From Flavobacteriia bacterium (lineage in GTDB: Bacteria; Bacteroidota; Bacteroidia; Flavobacteriales; Flavobacteriaceae), in NCBI GenBank assembly GCA_030626085.1, contig DAOUPQ010000081.1, positions 1-8,190 of the forward strand: a stretch of DNA of 8,190 nucleotides, in the 5' to 3' direction. Position numbers and translations under genes: made by a program. Positions 7,342 through 8,190 of this stretch are shown here, one piece after another. Each line of letters begins with the position of its first letter. Within the stretch, counting starts at the first letter, position 1. The notes below the pieces were generated by a model. It did not search any database. It was not told the DNA's origin and saw nothing but the letters and a program-made list of their open reading frames with translations.

Positions 7342-7920
7342 ATGAGGAAAAGTAAAGGAAAATTATTTGTTTTTTCAGCCCCTTCCGGTTCAGGTAAAAC
7401 CACCATTGTTCATCATTTATTAGCGCAAAACGAGCTCGATCTTGAATTTTCAATTTCAGTAACATCACGACAAAAAAGAGGTAGCGAAAAAGAAGGAAAA
7501 GACTATTATTTTATTTCACCCGAAGTATTTAAAAAACACATTGATAATGATGCTTTTTTAGAATGGGAAGAAGTTTATAAAGATAATTTTTACGGAACTT
7601 TAAAATCAGAAGTAAATCGTATTTGGGCTAATGGGAATCATGTAATTTTTGATATTGATGTGGTTGGAGGTTTGCGAATTAAAAGTAAATATCCTGAAAG
7701 AACATTGGCTGTTTTTGTTCAACCACCTTCAATTGAAGAAATGGAAAAAAGATTGCGAAACAGAAAAACAGATACTGAAGATAAAATTAAAGAACGCGTA
7801 GATAAAGCTGAAAAAGAATTAAAATTTGCACAAGATTTTGATGTGGTTTTAGTGAATGATAATTTAGAAAAAGCAAAGAAAGAAGCATGTAATTTGGTAA
7901 AGGATTTTATAAATAAATAA
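7342..7920 (+). CDS. gmk: Guanylate kinase
   Basis: A 192-residue cytoplasmic enzyme that phosphorylates GMP (and dGMP) with ATP to GDP, an essential step in purine nucleotide synthesis. The P-loop is APSGSGKT (13-20, K19). The GMP-binding segment SVTSRQKRGSEKEGKDYYF (39-57) contains S42, R43, R46, E51 and Y56. WEEVYKDNFYGT (75-86) follows, with E75 and the YGT motif. FDIDVVGGLRIK (103-114) carries the D104/D106 region. RLRNRKTDTEDKIKERV (137-153) is the arginine-rich lid that clamps the phosphates. All key residues are present and the length is slightly short of the roughly 205 residues of the E. coli enzyme, as is usual. Start ATG at 7342 lies 2 bp after the yicC stop, which implies translational coupling. 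nadD follows after 68 bp with a hairpin element in between. Confidence 0.97.
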   Translation: MRKSKGKLFVFSAPSGSGKTTIVHHLLAQNELDLEFSISVTSRQKRGSEKEGKDYYFISPEVFKKHIDNDAFLEWEEVYKDNFYGTLKSEVNRIWANGNHVIFDIDVVGGLRIKSKYPERTLAVFVQPPSIEEMEKRLRNRKTDTEDKIKERVDKAEKELKFAQDFDVVLVNDNLEKAKKEACNLVKDFINK

Positions 7921-7935
7921 TTTATTTTGTTTAAC

Positions 7936-7966
7936 GACTTCCCGACCGAAGTGGAGGGATCTTTTT
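7936..7966 (+). terminator. Palindromic dispersed-repeat-like element with T-tract, after gmk
   Basis: In an otherwise AT-rich gap, this GC-richer block folds as TCCC (7940-7943)/GGGA (7956-7959), with an inner CC (7946-7947)/GG (7953-7954) and loop GAAGT, followed by TCTTTTTA. That is the form of an imperfect intrinsic terminator. A competing hairpin pairs ACTTC (7937-7941) with GAAGT (7948-7952). The wording CCCGACCGAAGTGGAGGGATC resembles short intergenic repeats of the type TTTCGACCGAAGTGGAGAAATC that I recall from flavobacterial genomes; this resemblance is from memory and was not searched. It may end yicC-gmk transcripts or only reduce read-through into nadD. Confidence 0.5.
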
Positions 7967-7988
7967 ATATGTCCTATAAATTTAAAAT

Positions 7989-8190
7989 ATGAAAATCGGA
8001 CTTTTTTTTGGCACTTTTAATCCAATTCATATTGGGCATTTGATCATTGCCAATCATATGGCTGAATTTTCTGATTTAGATGAGGTTTGGTTTGTGGTTA
8101 CACCTCATAATCCATTTAAAGAAAAAAAAACATTATTGGCAGATCATCACAGGTTACGAATGGTGATGGAAGCTACTGAAGATTATCCAA
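7989..8190 (+). CDS. nadD: Nicotinate-nucleotide adenylyltransferase, N-terminal part (cut by window edge)
   Basis: From ATG at 7989 the frame stays open for 67 codons to the window end. MKIGLFFGTFNPIHIGH (1-17) contains the nucleotidyltransferase signature GTFxPxHxGH (residues 8-17, H14 and H17), which binds ATP in this superfamily. FVVTPHNPFK (35-44) matches the substrate-binding loop of NadD, which adenylates nicotinate mononucleotide to deamido-NAD in NAD synthesis. HHRLRMV (53-59) follows, as in NadD, where HRLRM or ARLEM is usual. These features favour NadD over phosphopantetheine adenylyltransferase (CoaD) or other family members. About two thirds of the protein lies outside the window. 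It follows gmk by 68 bp on the same strand; no TAnnTTTG box was seen in the gap, so it probably depends on read-through from yicC-gmk. Confidence 0.93.
   Translation, partial: MKIGLFFGTFNPIHIGHLIIANHMAEFSDLDEVWFVVTPHNPFKEKKTLLADHHRLRMVMEATEDYP

Noticed and set aside
7923..7932. TATTTTG after gmk as a promoter for nadD
   Set aside because: The spacing between TA and TTTG is one base short of TAnnTTTG, and no -33 element is present.
1..8190. Mobile element, defence system, CRISPR or secretion cluster
   Set aside because: Every gene in view belongs to a known metabolic or transport family, no transposase, integrase, terminal repeats or spacer array was seen, and base composition is even apart from the short block after gmk.

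Overview
The window reads as a chromosomal segment from a low-G+C member of the Bacteroidota, most likely class Flavobacteriia. The reasons are the AT-rich sequence, starts that lack Shine-Dalgarno sequences and instead follow A/T-rich leaders, promoter boxes of the TAnnTTTG type, and gene content (a Bacteroidota-type dipeptidyl peptidase IV beside POT transporters, a class II HMG-CoA reductase of the mevalonate pathway, and a yicC-gmk-nadD cluster). The genus cannot be fixed from the sequence alone.

Left part, minus strand (1-4079): a peptide-use module. Transcription runs from a secreted dipeptidyl peptidase IV (1878-4079), across a 28-bp gap, into a complete proton-coupled peptide transporter of the POT family (359-1849), then through a strong hairpin (297-326) into a second, divergent POT/MFS transporter cut by the window edge (1-280). 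A coherent reading is that the peptidase releases X-Pro or X-Ala dipeptides outside the cytoplasm and the transporters import them.

Centre (4080-4204): a 125-bp divergent control region with a 16-bp direct repeat, an inverted copy of its core, and a consensus flavobacterial -7 box facing the plus strand. It separates the peptidase from mvaA.

Right part, plus strand (4205-8190): mvaA (HMG-CoA reductase), an EamA/DMT-family exporter that must start at TTG, then a housekeeping cluster: yicC (endoribonuclease family), gmk (guanylate kinase) only 2 bp behind it, and the 5' part of nadD (nicotinate-nucleotide adenylyltransferase). A palindromic, dispersed-repeat-like element with a T-tract lies between gmk and nadD. 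A perfect TAnnTTTG box sits in front of yicC.

No tRNA, rRNA, CRISPR array, insertion sequence or phage gene was seen, and all complete genes are intact. No gene-free stretch exceeds 300 bases. I found no evidence of a new multi-gene system. The most interesting signals are in the non-coding DNA: the repeat-bearing divergent region, the hairpin between the transporters, and the gmk-nadD element.
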